A stretch of 64,000 bases of DNA from Phyllostachys edulis (lineage: Eukaryota; Streptophyta; Magnoliopsida; Poales; Poaceae). The translations under genes were made by a program, and so were the position numbers. The stretch is from contig CM070561.1 in assembly GCA_036346405.1 (NCBI GenBank), positions 7,851,441-7,915,440 on the forward strand, written 5' to 3'. Under the pieces are notes generated by a model. That model saw nothing but the letters and a program-made list of their open reading frames with translations. It had not been told where the DNA came from and made no database searches. Shown here one piece after another: positions 42,006 through 52,547 of this stretch (its first letter is position 1; each line of letters opens with the position of its first letter).

Positions 42006-43729
42006 TGTGGATATCATGAATATATTTGCATGATCTTAGGATGATGTTACAATTGGCAATGTCGTTAACGGTTTGTCGAATCACGCGTTTTCGTCAAAGG
42101 TTAAAGTCTTTGTCGGTCGGTCTTGATCGGACCGGCATTGGTATGTGATCGAGCCGGCTTTATGAATGGCGGTCGACCGCCATTTTGGCGATCGACCGAT
42201 TTTGTCTTTCATCGGCCTAAAGTGGCGATGTGGTTTGAATTAGATCAAGTTCATAGGTTTCATGGCATATGTGTTGCATGATGCATGTTTTGACTAACGT
42301 GGGTCAAATTGTGAAGAACTTATTCCCGAAATCGATTTCTTTGTGTATTGTTATGCAGGTTGCTTTGAGGTCAATGACGGTCAACGGCGAGGATGATCGG
42401 GACTAAGCTTGGAGAGCTGAGGTCCAGAACGATCGGGGATGTCGAGTGAAGTCAATGGAGTCAAGCATGGCGCAAAAGGGACAAAGGTGGCCGAACGGGC
42501 AGTTTGGTGCGACGGGTTGGATCAAGCGACGCGGGGGTCGGTGCAAGTGCCATGGTGGTTTCGATGGGAGCCGGATGGGAGAGACTTGCCGACATGATGA
42601 GAGCCGCTGGATCAACCTACACGTGGCGAAGCATGGGAGGTGCTTCACGAAGATGGGACTCGGTCTTTGAAAAAAGATCAAGAAGGGGTATTTTGGTAAT
42701 TTTACCAAATACCGCCTTGGTGACCCTTTACCAACCCGCGGTGCAAGATGGCGTGAAGAAGCGGATTAGGTCAAGAGGAGATGAAGACGACACTTTAAAA
42801 GGCGTGCGTGTGTGACCCGTTTGTGTGTGGGCCTTAACGGGAGCCCATTAGGGTTCAATCTTCTAGAAGGTCTAAGCCTGCACTATAAATAGAGGAGGGA
42901 GGTGGCTGCACCCCCCCTTCAACCCTTTTATTAGTGAAACCCTAGTTTGCTTTTGTGCTTAGGGAGAGGAAAGTGGAGGTTAGGGTTCTAGAGAGTTGGA
43001 TTTGATTTCGTGCTCATGTATTGAGTCTTTGTCCTCCTGCATGGAGTGGTTGTAATTATTCATCTTCTCAAATCAATCCAAGGAAGATTGCAACAAGTTG
43101 AGTTTATCCATGTTCTTCCTCTCTATTTGGTGATTTTTTGTCCTTCTTTGATCCGCGAGTTTTTACTTGTTTTCTTACCTTGATCTAACTTGCTGTGACA
43201 AGTGGGAACCCATCTAGGATCATCTTGATCATCATTCACCCACGAGCAAGTCTCTAGATCATATTTCGTTTTGACTCGTTTTTGGAGCAACCTTCGTTCG
43301 AATGGAAAAATGTTAGAACTTTGGCAACGATCTTCACAATCATTGCATGGAATAGGTTCCTAACATCCTTAGAAAGGTGTGTTTCAAGTTTCGTGAAGTT
43401 TGGAGTTACGGATCAAAAGTTACAAGAATTTTTGATTTCGTTTTCAGGCTGTTTACTATTCATTTGCCTGTTTTTACTGTTCATCTGGCACAACTGACAC
43501 TGTTCATCCGGTACAACCGGTACTGTTCATCAGGCTGGTTTTTCTGTTTTTGGTCGTTTCTTTTGGGGGTTTCAAGGGGATTCAGTACAAGTCTTCCGCT
43601 ACGCTTATATATATTGATCTTCATAGTTCTCATAGCTATTGGAGTCAATATCATGTTTGAATCTGATCAAAGCGAAAAATAGATAGTGCTGCTATTCACC
43701 CCCCCTCTAGTCGCCTTTTCGGTCCAACA
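42006..43729 (+). repeat. Copia F 3' LTR (1724 bp)
   Basis: It starts TGTGGATATCATGAATATAT and ends GTCCAACA with the TTTTC target duplication next to it. It keeps the central 690-700 bp missing from the 5' LTR, including the TATA box at 42883-42892. Palindromic CG-rich blocks are at 42115-42200. Confidence 0.9.
42883..42892 (+). promoter_or_regulatory. TATA box of the copia F LTR
   Basis: CTATAAATAG followed by GAGGAGGGAGG is a strong plant TATA box. The equivalent region of the 5' LTR is deleted. Confidence 0.65.
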
Positions 43730-43734
43730 TTTTC

Positions 43735-44284
43735 TGCTCGCCGAAACGGAAAAATGGTTGGCACTTAAATACGACCCCTTATCTAAGTAAGAGTTTTGTT
43801 TGTCCTTATATTATAACCATATGTAAAAGGATCCCACCTCTTGCCTCTTCTCTTTCCTTACCTAGGGTCCCTTTTATCAACCTTATTAACTCTCTTCCAG
43901 TACAACAACCCTCTTCCAGTTGTACGGCTCTTACCATCTTCTTATCTTTTCTTCTTCTTGCCTTCTTTAACTGATTTGATTTTGAGACATAGTTTTTGAT
44001 GCAATGCATATATGATACAGCAATATACGGTATACATTTAATATAACTATATTTATGCTCAAAAGTAAGCTTGCCTTCATCGTTGTAGTAACTAAAAGCG
44101 ACGTCAAGGTACTCTGGATCGACGAATCCAGCCTACGTCGGATCAGCCTCTGCAATTATACAACACACGCACGTAATACGTAGATAAATACTTAGTTTCT
44201 TTTGGTGCTAGCATAAGTATATGGGTCAGTTGGTTCTTTTAGCTAGCAAATTTTAATTGAATAATATTTTGCAAATCCCCGATA
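43735..44284. other. Remnant DNA between copia F and gypsy G LTR
   Basis: This continues the sequence into which F inserted. On the minus strand a short frame (GFVDPEYLDVAFSYYNDEGK, about 44045-44155) looks like the small conserved frames inside gypsy LTRs, not a gene. No LTR end was fixed. Confidence 0.35.
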
Positions 44285-46770
44285 TGTTAGCACTCCCCAA
44301 CCGCGGTTATTCTACGGTCTAATGGCTCGGGGATTGAGGTTGCCGAAACTTGCGTTTTATCGCATGAAAATAAAATACTACTCGCACTCGAATGCAACTA
44401 AGTCTATTAAATTTTTATTCATGCAAAAATTGCTTAATTGATTTTACTTAAGTGCATACGCAATTATTTAATTTGCTAAAAAGATTTGGTTTGTTTATTC
44501 TAATTAACCTATCATGATTAAAGTATTTATAACGCAAAGGTGATTTTACTAGATTTATTCTACCTCTTTTTCTACGCTCTTCTTGTTTTATCGGTCGGTC
44601 TAATGAAAACTATTCGTACGCGGCTCATACAAAACTATTTGGTCTGACACTGCACACATGATTTAATACTAGTGTTCAAATCTACTGGCAAATTACTTCC
44701 ACTAATCCTCACTGGATTTATTTATCTACTTTCTTCCTAATTACTAATTCCTATTTTTATTTCCCTAATCCCCTTCTAACTAATTCCCTTTCTAATCTCT
44801 CTCCCCCTTATCTCTACCCCGGCCGACACACCCAGGCAGCACTCATCCTCTTCCCCAATTCTATTTCTCTACTTTTCTCCCCATTGCTCCTCCGTGGAGT
44901 TGGCTCCTCGGCTCTCCCCTCCACCTGGCCAACCAGGCTCCTCTATTGCCGCCACCGCCGCTCGCCTGCCAGCCGCCGGTGCAACTCCGGCTAGGTCTTG
45001 GGCCACGGCTCCACCCTTCTGCCACCGGCTCACTAGCCCATTGGGGCCTACTCCGCCGCTACTGCCGTCCCGTCTTTGGCTCGGTGCACCGCCCTCTTGG
45101 CTCGGGCCGCATCCCCAGCTTGCTGGCCTCTGGCCATCGGCCCGTGTGTGTGCCCCTAGGCCTGCTCGGGCCGCATCATTCCCTGGCTCCCTATGCTTCC
45201 CACCACCTCGTTCGCTGGTTTGTGGGGTGACCGAATGTGGTCTCAACTTCTTCGCCTTCTAATGATAATTAGGTTTCTATGATTTGGACTGCTTTCATTC
45301 TTTTGATGCTTGATTTTTATTGTACTGATGTATGCTATTTTATGCTTAAGCATGGTGAGATGGTTGGGCTGGCTACTAAGGGTGGTGTTGTTGTCTGTAT
45401 GGCGATGCACTCAGGTACTAATACTACTCCACCTTATCCATCCTGATTCCTCCCCTTAGTGATATTACAGTGGGTTCAGCCTTGGCCAAAAATGGGAATG
45501 GCTACCAAAGTGGGTTACCTTTGTCGGGTTCGATTTGGAAATGGCAAAGGCAAAGGGTTTGATGGCAATGGTTCGGTTGGTTCTTTCTTCGTGCTGATGG
45601 TCCCCGCTATCGGTTTGTTGTCGGACTTTGTGGTCGATGTTGGTTTGAAGTTGCCGTAGATATCGTCCTTGCTTCCTTTTGTCCTCCCTACCTCCCTGCT
45701 CTTCTCCACCAGTTGCTCCTTGTGGTGGTGAGGGTGCTGACTTGGGTTTACTGGTATGGGTGGTTCTTGGTTGATGATTCTTGGTTGAGGACAAGAGGTG
45801 GAGGGAATGGTGGCTTCTTTGGTGGTCTTGGCTTTGGTTTGCTTCCTTGTGAAGGAAGGGGTGCTTCGGCTGGCTTGTGAAAAAATGGTGGTTTGTGGGT
45901 GTTGTGACCAAGGGGGAATGAACTTATGATGGCTGGCCGTGGGGTGGCATCTAACTGGCATTGAGGTGGCCTCCTGTGCTTGATATTTTGGATGGCTTGG
46001 TTCTTATCTCCCTGGCTCTCTCATTCCACTGATGGCTGGGTATTGCTGATAGACCTACGGTCCAAAGGATGCTTATCTTATTGTGAGCTTAACGACCTTT
46101 GGTCCAAAGGTGGGCTTTGAGACTGTTTTCGGATATTTCTGCGGATGGAGATAAGTCGGTAATTCGTGGGTGTCGGGCTTTAACATTGCCGGGTGATGAG
46201 ACCCACGGAAGGTGAGATGGTGCCAATAGCTTAGGTTAGTCGGGGAGCCTTAGTGACCTTCACGAAATCTGATGGCAATCTTCTCTTTCTTCCAAACCTC
46301 ACTTTAATAATACTAGGCTTGCTACTATCTGTGGGTATTGTTGGAAAGTGGTATATGTGCAGGTTTCAGATGGCTATGGAAAAAAGATTTGGTAAGCTGG
46401 TGTTTAATGGACAATGATACAAGGAGGGCTTCGGCGGCATGAATGCGATAGTTTCATTTTTATTCTTTTGTAATGTACTCAAAGCTGTAATGTGCACATT
46501 TTAATTCGTTGCAAAACATTCTTGTAATAATTCTGAGTTTGTATTAATGTTCTAATTCAGTGGTACTTTGGTGATAAACATTCAAGTGTAATTTATGTTA
46601 CTGAATTCTTGATTTGTAAGCTTATATTGTGAATCATGTTGATGGTGATTGGTGTATATCTTTTATGTTCGTTACGGTGATTAAATCTCGTTTTTTATTA
46701 TCTGTATTTTAGTTACTGTTAATTACCAACTAACGATGATAAATCTAGATTTAGGTTTTCGGGTTCTCAC
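44285..46770 (-). repeat. Gypsy G 3' LTR (about 2.5 kb)
   Basis: The right edge is firm: the minus strand reads CTAAGAGGGAGAGGA, a polypurine tract, then TGTGAGAACCCGAAAACC. The left edge TGTTAGCACTCCCCAACC at 44285 is the best TG start but has no second copy in the window to confirm it. The LTR holds a GC-rich block (44820-45260) with low-complexity open frames on both strands that I do not accept as genes, and T/G-rich sequence at 45360-46330. Confidence 0.55.
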
Positions 46771-46789
46771 ATCCTCTCCCTCTTAGAAA

Positions 46790-47331
46790 AATTTTGTCTC
46801 GAAATTTGCTTCTCACTTGAATAGGTTGGGGTAGGCTTCGCGTAGCTGGTCTTCTTTCTCCCACATGGCTTCTCGTTGGGAGTGGTTCTTCCATTGCACC
46901 TTGCAGAAACATATATTCTGGTTTCTCAGCTATCGGTCTTCTGTCTTGTGGATCTTCACTGGATGCTCTTCGTAGGTTAGATTGTCTTAAAGGGGTATGT
47001 CAAAATTGGTTAAGTGCTGAGAGGGTCCCCTCAGGCATTTTCTGAGTTGTGGTACATGAAATACATCGTGGATTCTTGATAATTGATTTGGTAATTCCAG
47101 TCGATACTCTAGGGTGCCTTTACGCTCTAAAATATGAAAGGGTCCAACATACTGTGGACTTAGTTTCCCTTTTAATCCAAATCGGTGCACCCTGTGCATA
47201 GGTGATACCTTTAGGTATACATAACTTCCTTCCTCGAATTGTAGGTTTCTTCGATGTTGGTCTACGTAGCTCTTTTGCCTACTCTGAGCAATCTTAAGGC
47301 ACTTCCGGATTAGTTGAATCTTCTCCTCATT
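46790..47331 (-). pseudogene. Gypsy G integrase C-terminus with chromodomain-like end
   Basis: HRVHRFGLKGKLSPQYVGPF, LERKGTLEYRLELPNQLSRI and HDVFHVPQLRKCLRGPSQHL form the conserved integrase C-terminal fold. After LTYEEHPVKIHKTEDR and a TAG comes FCKVQWKNHSQREAMWEKED with LREAYPNLF, which resembles the chromodomain of Tekay/Del chromoviruses. That domain is thought to direct insertion to heterochromatin. Stops near 46800, 46930 and 47331 break the frame. Confidence 0.75.
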
Positions 47332-47975
47332 CTACCGTATTAGTTTCGAGCCTAATAATGGTCTTTCTTTAACTTCGTACGAGCACATAGGTGACTTGCA
47401 CTTCCTTCTGTAGAGGGCTTCAAATGGGGCCATTTGGATACTGGACTGATAGCTGTTATTATAGGTGAACTCAGCCAAAGCTAGGTATTTCTCCCAAGAA
47501 TTTCCAAAATTCATTATACAGGCTCTTAGCATATCTTCTAAGCCGTACTGAAATTGAGCTAAGTGCCCAAAGTAGTGTGCAGACTTTTCCAAAATCCAGA
47601 GGTAAATACTGAGCCTCTATCTGACATAATGGTCTTCGGTACTACATGTAGAGTGACTATCCTCTCCACGTAGAGCTCGGCTAGCTTATTTATTGAGTAC
47701 TTCTGATTGATGGCAATGAAGTGGGCCGATTTGGTGAGATGGTCGACAATTACCCAAATTGCATCTTTCTTTTTGATGGTTAAGGGAAGACCTGTTATGA
47801 AGTCCATACAAATATCTTCCCATTTCCATTCAGGTATTTCTAGTGGCTTTAGCAATCCCACTGGGCGTTGATGTTCCGCTTTAACTTTCTGACAGGTGTC
47901 GCATTGGCTCACATACTCGGCTTTTTGTCTTTTCATGTTCGCCCACCAGAAATTTTCTCTTAAATCTCTACACAT
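47332..47975 (-). pseudogene. Gypsy G integrase core lacking the catalytic Glu segment
   Basis: FWWANMKRQKAEYVSQCDTC ends the zinc domain; EWKWEDICMDFITGLPLTIK and IVDHLTKSAHFIA carry the first Asp, and TIMSDRGSVFTSGFWKSLHT the second. The sequence then passes from LGT through a stop and LNFSTA straight to LEDMLRACIMNFG: the roughly 15 residues with YHPQTDGQSE and the catalytic Glu are deleted. The remainder (YLALAEFTYNNSYQSSIQMA, PFEALYRRKCKSP) is in another frame. Confidence 0.85.
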
Positions 47976-48041
47976 TTTAGTGCTGCCCGGATGTATTGTA
48001 TAATGGGTATCATGGGCTTCACATAATATAATTTCTTTAAT

Positions 48042-48731
48042 CTATGGTTGGTCAGGCACACAAATCCTTGTTTGATGCCAAAGAATTCTAGAATCATCTA
48101 TGTGGAGCTCTGAGGATTGGCCTGACTTAATCCTTTGGATTTGCTCCTTGATGAAAGGGTCTAGAAGTTGTTGCTTTTGAATCTGATCACGAAGGGTAGG
48201 GTGAAATATCATGGCAGCAATGGTGGCTTCTGAAGTGGTAGTTTGGACTTCTATTTCCATTTTGGCCACAGCTTGAATTAGGTCTTTGGAGTGACTTTCA
48301 GCAGATAGGTGGTTACACTGAGTTTTTCGGCTGAGAGCGTCAGCTACCACATTGGCTTTTCCAGGGTGGTAGTTGATGGTTAGATCATAGTCTTTAATCA
48401 ATTCTAACCATCTTCTTTGCCTCATATTCAGCTCTTTCTGGGTAAAGATGTATTTGAAGCTTTTATGATCGGTGTACAATGTACACTTTGATCCATAAAG
48501 TTAGTGTCGCCATATTTTTAGGGCAAATACCACAGCTCCCAATTCAAGATCGTGAGTGGGATAGTTCATTTCGTGGGGCTTTAGTTGCCTGGAAGCATAC
48601 ACGATGAGTTTCTCATCTTGCATGAACACACATCCTAATCCATACTTTGATGCATTGCAGTATACTACGTATTCAATGCCATCTTTGGGTAGAGCTAGAA
48701 CTGGAGCTGTGGTTAGGCATTGTTTTAACTC
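48042..48731 (-). pseudogene. Gypsy G RNase H and zinc-domain region
   Basis: After the TAG at 48732 the frame gives ELKQCLTTAPVLALPKDGIE and ASRQLKPHEMNYPTHDLELG, then a TAA near 48500, then YTDHKSFKYIFTQKELNMRQ, RRWLELIKDYDLTINYHPGK and ANVVADALSRK, the RNase H C-terminal signature. VYCNAS occurs where the first catalytic Asp (DAS) is expected. RNase H would remove RNA from the RNA-DNA hybrid. Confidence 0.82.
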
Positions 48732-49604
48732 CTAGAAACAGTTCTCATATAAGTCCGTCCATACATACTTCATATCCTTCTTCAGGAGCTTTGTGAGAGG
48801 TGATGTGATTTGAGAGAATCCTTTGATGAACCTTCGGTAATATCCTGCAAATCCTAGGAAGCTTCTAATTCCCGTAGCATTTCCTAGATGTTTCCAAGAG
48901 GTGACAGTATCAATCTTGGAAGGCTCCACTTCTATTCCTCTCCCAGATATGATATGTCCTAGGAATGACACTTGGTTAAGCCAGAATTCACATTTACTGA
49001 ATTTGGCAAAGAGTTGGTTTTCCCTTAGGATTTCCAGAGCAGTAGTGAGGTGTTGCCGATGTTCTTCCTCACTTTTAGAGTAGATCAAGATGTCGTTAAT
49101 AAAGACAACAATGAATTTATCAAGATACTTCATGAATAATTTATTCATTAAATTCATGAATACGGCTAGGGCATTAGTCATTGCGAATGGAACCACTATG
49201 TACTTGTGGTGCCCATATCGTGAAACAAAGGCAGTCTTTTCTATGTCGGTGGGGTTGACTTTGATTTGGTGGCATCTGGATCTTAGGTCAATTTTTGAGA
49301 ATACCCATGCCCCTTTCAATTGGTCAAAGAGATCATCTATCCTGGGTAACAAGTATTTGTTTTTGATAGTGACATTATTTAACTCTCGGTAATCCGTGCA
49401 TAACCTTACTCCTCCGTCTTCCTTCTTAGCGAATAACACCGAGGCTCCCCAAGGTGAAGTACTTTCCCTGATGAAACCCTTGGCTTCAAGTTCATCCAGT
49501 TGCTTTTTCAGTTCTACCAGATTCGGGGTATTCATTCTGTAAGGCCTCTTTGAGAATGGTGTTGTCCTAGGGATTAGGGTGATATTAAATTCTATCTCCC
49601 TATC
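48732..49604 (-). CDS. Gypsy G reverse transcriptase, YxDD changed to IND
   Basis: The open frame reads from the H insertion point (REIEFNITLIPRTTPFSKRP) through SPWGASVLFAKKEDGGVRLC, TDYRELNNVTIKNKYLLPRI, DDLFDQLKGAWVFSKIDLRS and FMKYLDKFIVVFINDILIYS. The catalytic box is FIND instead of FIDD, so the first of the paired aspartates is Asn. LGFAGYYRRFIKGFSQITSP follows. It ends at TAG 48732-48734 (NCF*ELK) where Gln is likely. The apparent ORF start at 49676 lies in the LTR of H and is not real. Confidence 0.88.
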   Translation of the reverse strand, partial: DREIEFNITLIPRTTPFSKRPYRMNTPNLVELKKQLDELEAKGFIRESTSPWGASVLFAKKEDGGVRLCTDYRELNNVTIKNKYLLPRIDDLFDQLKGAWVFSKIDLRSRCHQIKVNPTDIEKTAFVSRYGHHKYIVVPFAMTNALAVFMNLMNKLFMKYLDKFIVVFINDILIYSKSEEEHRQHLTTALEILRENQLFAKFSKCEFWLNQVSFLGHIISGRGIEVEPSKIDTVTSWKHLGNATGIRSFLGFAGYYRRFIKGFSQITSPLTKLLKKDMKYVWTDLYENCF

Positions 49605-50551
49605 TGATGAGTATAGGGTTATATGGGTGGCTCGAACTTCACGGCGTAGGTAAGATATTGAGGATAAAAGTAACAACGGAAATAACTAGCTTTATACCTA
49701 CCAAGGTTGGTTATGACCCATGCGATGGGGAAGACGATCCGAAGCTATAAGAACTCCGACCCGCTGTCCGAACAATCGCATAACCACAAACCAGGACTAA
49801 TCCACACAAAACAGTCGAAACCGTAGAGCACGAACTAGGGGGGGGGGGCCAGGAGGATCCTTCTCGCAAATCCAAAGAGAACTCACAAGAACATAGGAGT
49901 AAGAACACTAGCAGTCTGCTGCAAAGTACTATCTTTCATTGATTTTTAAGGTCTGCCAAATAGTTGGAGTATAGGAATATTTATACTAGGAATAGCCTTC
50001 TTTGTTTAGGGGGAAAACAAAAGGAAGTTCATCAGTTTTTCTTGAGCAGCTGAAAGGTTTTCTTGGGTGGAACTCGAGCCTGACTCTTCAGCTCTCGCGC
50101 AGCATTTATCAGCATGTGCAGCTGGTACTAAAATGACCATAACTTTCATTACACAACTCCAAATGATGTACGGTTTGAAGCGTAGGAAAATAGACTTGAC
50201 AAGATATCCATTGGTCTGGTGTATGCTGGCTGGAATCATTATCATTCATGCAGATAATGATTGCAAAACTTGTTGATTTTCTGGACTGCCTTGTAAACTC
50301 GTTGGTTCTCTGGACCTCCTTGTTCCTCTCCAATGCACCTGAGTTCAATCAAAGAAGAGGACATTGGAAGCCCTACTAAGTTATTGAGATCTGGAATAAG
50401 TCCTAAGTTAGCGTTCACCTGATCAAGCATTTGTTTAGCGCATCTTGTAATTGGTCCTTGATATGCTTTTGTAGCTTCAGATGGTGGTGTAGCTGATGAC
50501 GGTGTACTACGTGGCAGGTCATGGGTAGCAAGGTGAGTGATGTCCTCATCA
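49605..50551 (-). repeat. Gypsy H 3' LTR (947 bp)
   Basis: It starts TGATGAGTATAGG and ends TGATGTCCTCATCA on the plus strand. From GGATCCTTCTCGCAAATCC (about 49855) it matches 55248-55622 and, after copia I, 61761-62068. The first 240-250 bp, ending in an 11-G run (49839-49849), are absent from the 5' LTR. A TATA-like box (minus AGTATAAATATTCC) is at about 49973-49986. Confidence 0.82.
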
Positions 50552-51000
50552 TCCTTCCCCTCTTGAAAAGGAGTCGTCCTCGACACTGATGGTCCAAAAT
50601 AGGGAGATAGATCTAAAACGTTGAATGTTGTACTAGTGCCATACTCATGAGGAAGATCTATCTTGTAGGCATTATCATTGATCTTCTTAAGCACTTTAAA
50701 TGGACCATCTGCTCGTGGATGTAGTTTGCTCTTGCGTTGCTCTGGAAAGCGCTCTTTACGAAGATGTACACATACTAAGTTACCTGGTTCGAACAACATC
50801 TGCTTCCTACCTTTGTTTGCCTGTTTCTCATACTGCTTAGTCATCTTCTCAATGTTTTCCTTGGCTTTCTCATGCAACTTCTTCACAAATTCAGCATGCT
50901 TGCTTGCATCAAAATTGGTTCGTTCTTGCAAAGGCAAAGGCAAAAGGTCTATGGGAGCGGTGGGTTTGAAACCATATACAATCTCAAATGTCTTACCGAA
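50242..51000 (-). CDS. Gypsy H integrase C-terminus reading into the LTR
   Basis: The frame gives VYGFKPTAPIDLLPLPLQER, FVKKLHEKAKENIEKMTKQY, MLFEPGNLVCVHLRKERFPE and KLHPRADGPFKVLKKINDNA, the usual integrase end of this gypsy group. VSRTTPFQEGKDDEDITHLA follows and the frame runs about 100 codons into the 3' LTR (GPITRCAKQMLDQVNANLGL), stopping at 50242. Upstream it is joined directly to RT by a deletion. No catalytic core remains. Confidence 0.8.
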   Translation of the reverse strand, partial: FGKTFEIVYGFKPTAPIDLLPLPLQERTNFDASKHAEFVKKLHEKAKENIEKMTKQYEKQANKGRKQMLFEPGNLVCVHLRKERFPEQRKSKLHPRADGPFKVLKKINDNAYKIDLPHEYGTSTTFNVLDLSPYFGPSVSRTTPFQEGKDDEDITHLATHDLPRSTPSSATPPSEATKAYQGPITRCAKQMLDQVNANLGLIPDLNNLVGLPMSSSLIELRCIGEEQGGPENQRVYKAVQKINKFCNHYLHE

Positions 51001-52140
51001 ATCCGGTAGTGAAAGGAGTGGTGCTGATGTCAACTTAGCTTTCAGAGTGGTGCTGATGTCAACTTAGCTTTCAGCTCCTCAAATGCCTTCTCTTGTGCTT
51101 TACCCCATTGAAATGGGGCATCTTTCTTTGTTAATTCATTGATCGGGGCAGCAATAGTGCTAAAGTCCTTCACTAACCGTTGATAAAATCCGGCAAGCCC
51201 AAGAAAACTCCTTACCTGGCTTACATTTTGTGGAGGCAACCATTCTCGAACTACCTTGACTTTCTCCTCATCCACCTCCACACCTTGTCCTAAAACAACA
51301 AAGCCAAGAAAAACAAACTTGTCGGTGCAAAAAAGTGCACTTGGCAAGATTAGCATACAATTTTTCTTCCCTTAAGACAGTAAGCACACAATTTATGTGT
51401 TCGAGGTGTTTTTCAAGAGATTTGCTGTAAACTTGAATATCATCAAAGTAAACTACAACAAACTTGTTAACGAAAGCTCTAAGCACATGATTCATTAGTC
51501 TCATAAAAGTACTGGGTGCATTTGTTAAACCAAAGGGCAAAACTAGCCACTCATACAAGCCAAATTTGGTTTTGAAAGCTGTTTTCCACTCATCACCTTC
51601 CTTCATTCTTATTTGATGATAGCCACTTCATAAATCAATTTTTGAAAAGATGGTAGAAACACTGAGTTCATCAAGCATGTCATCAATTCTAGGTATGGAA
51701 TGTCTATATCTCACAGTAATATTATTAATGGCTCTACAATCTATACACATTCTCCAAGATCCATCTTTCTTTGGAACTAAAAGAACTGGTACAGCACAAG
51801 GAGAAATACTTTACTTTACATAACCTTTGTTGAGGAGGTCTTGAACTTGGCGTTGGATCTCCTTAGTTTCTGCCGGGTTGGTATGATATGGAGGTCGGTT
51901 TGGCAATGGAGCACCAGGTACCAAGTCTATTTGATGTCCAATGCCTCTCTTGGGTAGTAGTCTAGGTGGTATTTCGTCGGGAAACACATCCTCACAGTTC
52001 TGCAAAATGTCAAGAACAGAACTGGGCAAGGTAGGGGGTAAGTCGTTAGCAGATAAAAAGTCTTCCTTGTACATGAGTACAAGAAATGTAGAATTGGGTT
52101 CTCTCAATTCCCTCATGTCCCCTTTTGTAGCCATCATCAC
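51001..52140 (-). pseudogene. Gypsy H reverse transcriptase
   Basis: FPDEIPPRLLPKRGIGHQID, LVPGAPLPNRPPYHTNPAET and IQRQVQDLLNKGYVK precede a TAA near 51811. Then come VPVLLVPKKDGSWRMCIDCR, a TGA near 51630 in the DLRSGYHQI block, FGLYEWLVLPFGLTNAPSTF and VVVYFDDIQVYSKSLEKHLE with the YFDD catalytic box intact. A frameshift near 51330 and a perfect 29-bp tandem duplication (51016-51044, 51045-51073) break the 3' part (GFVVLGQGVEVDEEKVKVVR, FLGLAGFYQRLVKDFSTIAA). At PDFGKTFEI the sequence jumps to the integrase C-terminus. Confidence 0.85.
51016..51073. repeat. Perfect 29-bp tandem duplication in gypsy H pol
   Basis: GAGTGGTGCTGATGTCAACT plus TAGCTTTCA occurs twice head to tail. Twenty-nine bases is not a multiple of three, so it shifts the frame at this point. 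Confidence 0.9.
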
Positions 52141-52547
52141 TAAACCCTTTTTTCTCTTGGCTTGGTTAATTTTCGCGGTGGATTTTTGTTTGTCTTTGGA
52201 TTCTCTCGCTCACTATATTGCTGGTTCTCACTCAAGTATTTCTCACTCTCCCTCTCTTTTCTTTTCAGATCGTCCTTCATTATCTCCTCTGGTGTTAAAG
52301 AAAGCAAGGATATACACTTCCCTTGGTACTAGAAAGTAAGCTTGTTAGCTTGGCCACTAATCTGAACATCACGATCATATAACCAAGGACGTCCCAATAG
52401 CAATTGGCATGCTTGCATTGGAACCACACCACATTCCACTTGATCACTGAATTTTCCAACAGAGAATTGAATTGTCACAATATTGTTAACCTGCAATGAA
52501 CCACAATCATTGAGCCACTGCATCTTATATGGACTGGGATGACGCCG
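52141..52547 (-). pseudogene. Gypsy H protease C-terminal region
   Basis: MQWLNDCGSLQVNNIVTIQF and VVPMQACQLLLGRPWLYDRD (52329-52523) are the C-terminal part of the retropepsin-like protease of this group. The piece between 52141 and 52328 is broken by stops. The catalytic part lies at the end of the preceding gag frame. Confidence 0.75.

Larger units (their letters stand above)
34688..43729 (+). mobile_element. Copia F: Sirevirus-like Ty1/copia element
   Basis: LTRs 34688-35718 and 42006-43729 flank primer-binding site, gag, protease, integrase, RT and RNase H, a 1.7-kb non-coding 3' region and several GGGGGAG polypurine tracts. A perfect TTTTC duplication (34683-34687, 43730-43734) marks the insertion. 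Gag type, the long region after RNase H, repeated polypurine tracts and CG-rich palindromes in the LTRs fit the Sirevirus/Maximus lineage. The polyprotein has a few stops and frameshifts, and the 5' LTR has lost its TATA region. Confidence 0.9.

Noticed and set aside
44869..45262. Open frames of 122-125 codons on both strands
   Set aside because: GC-rich low-complexity sequence inside the gypsy G LTR; both strands are open and no motif is seen.
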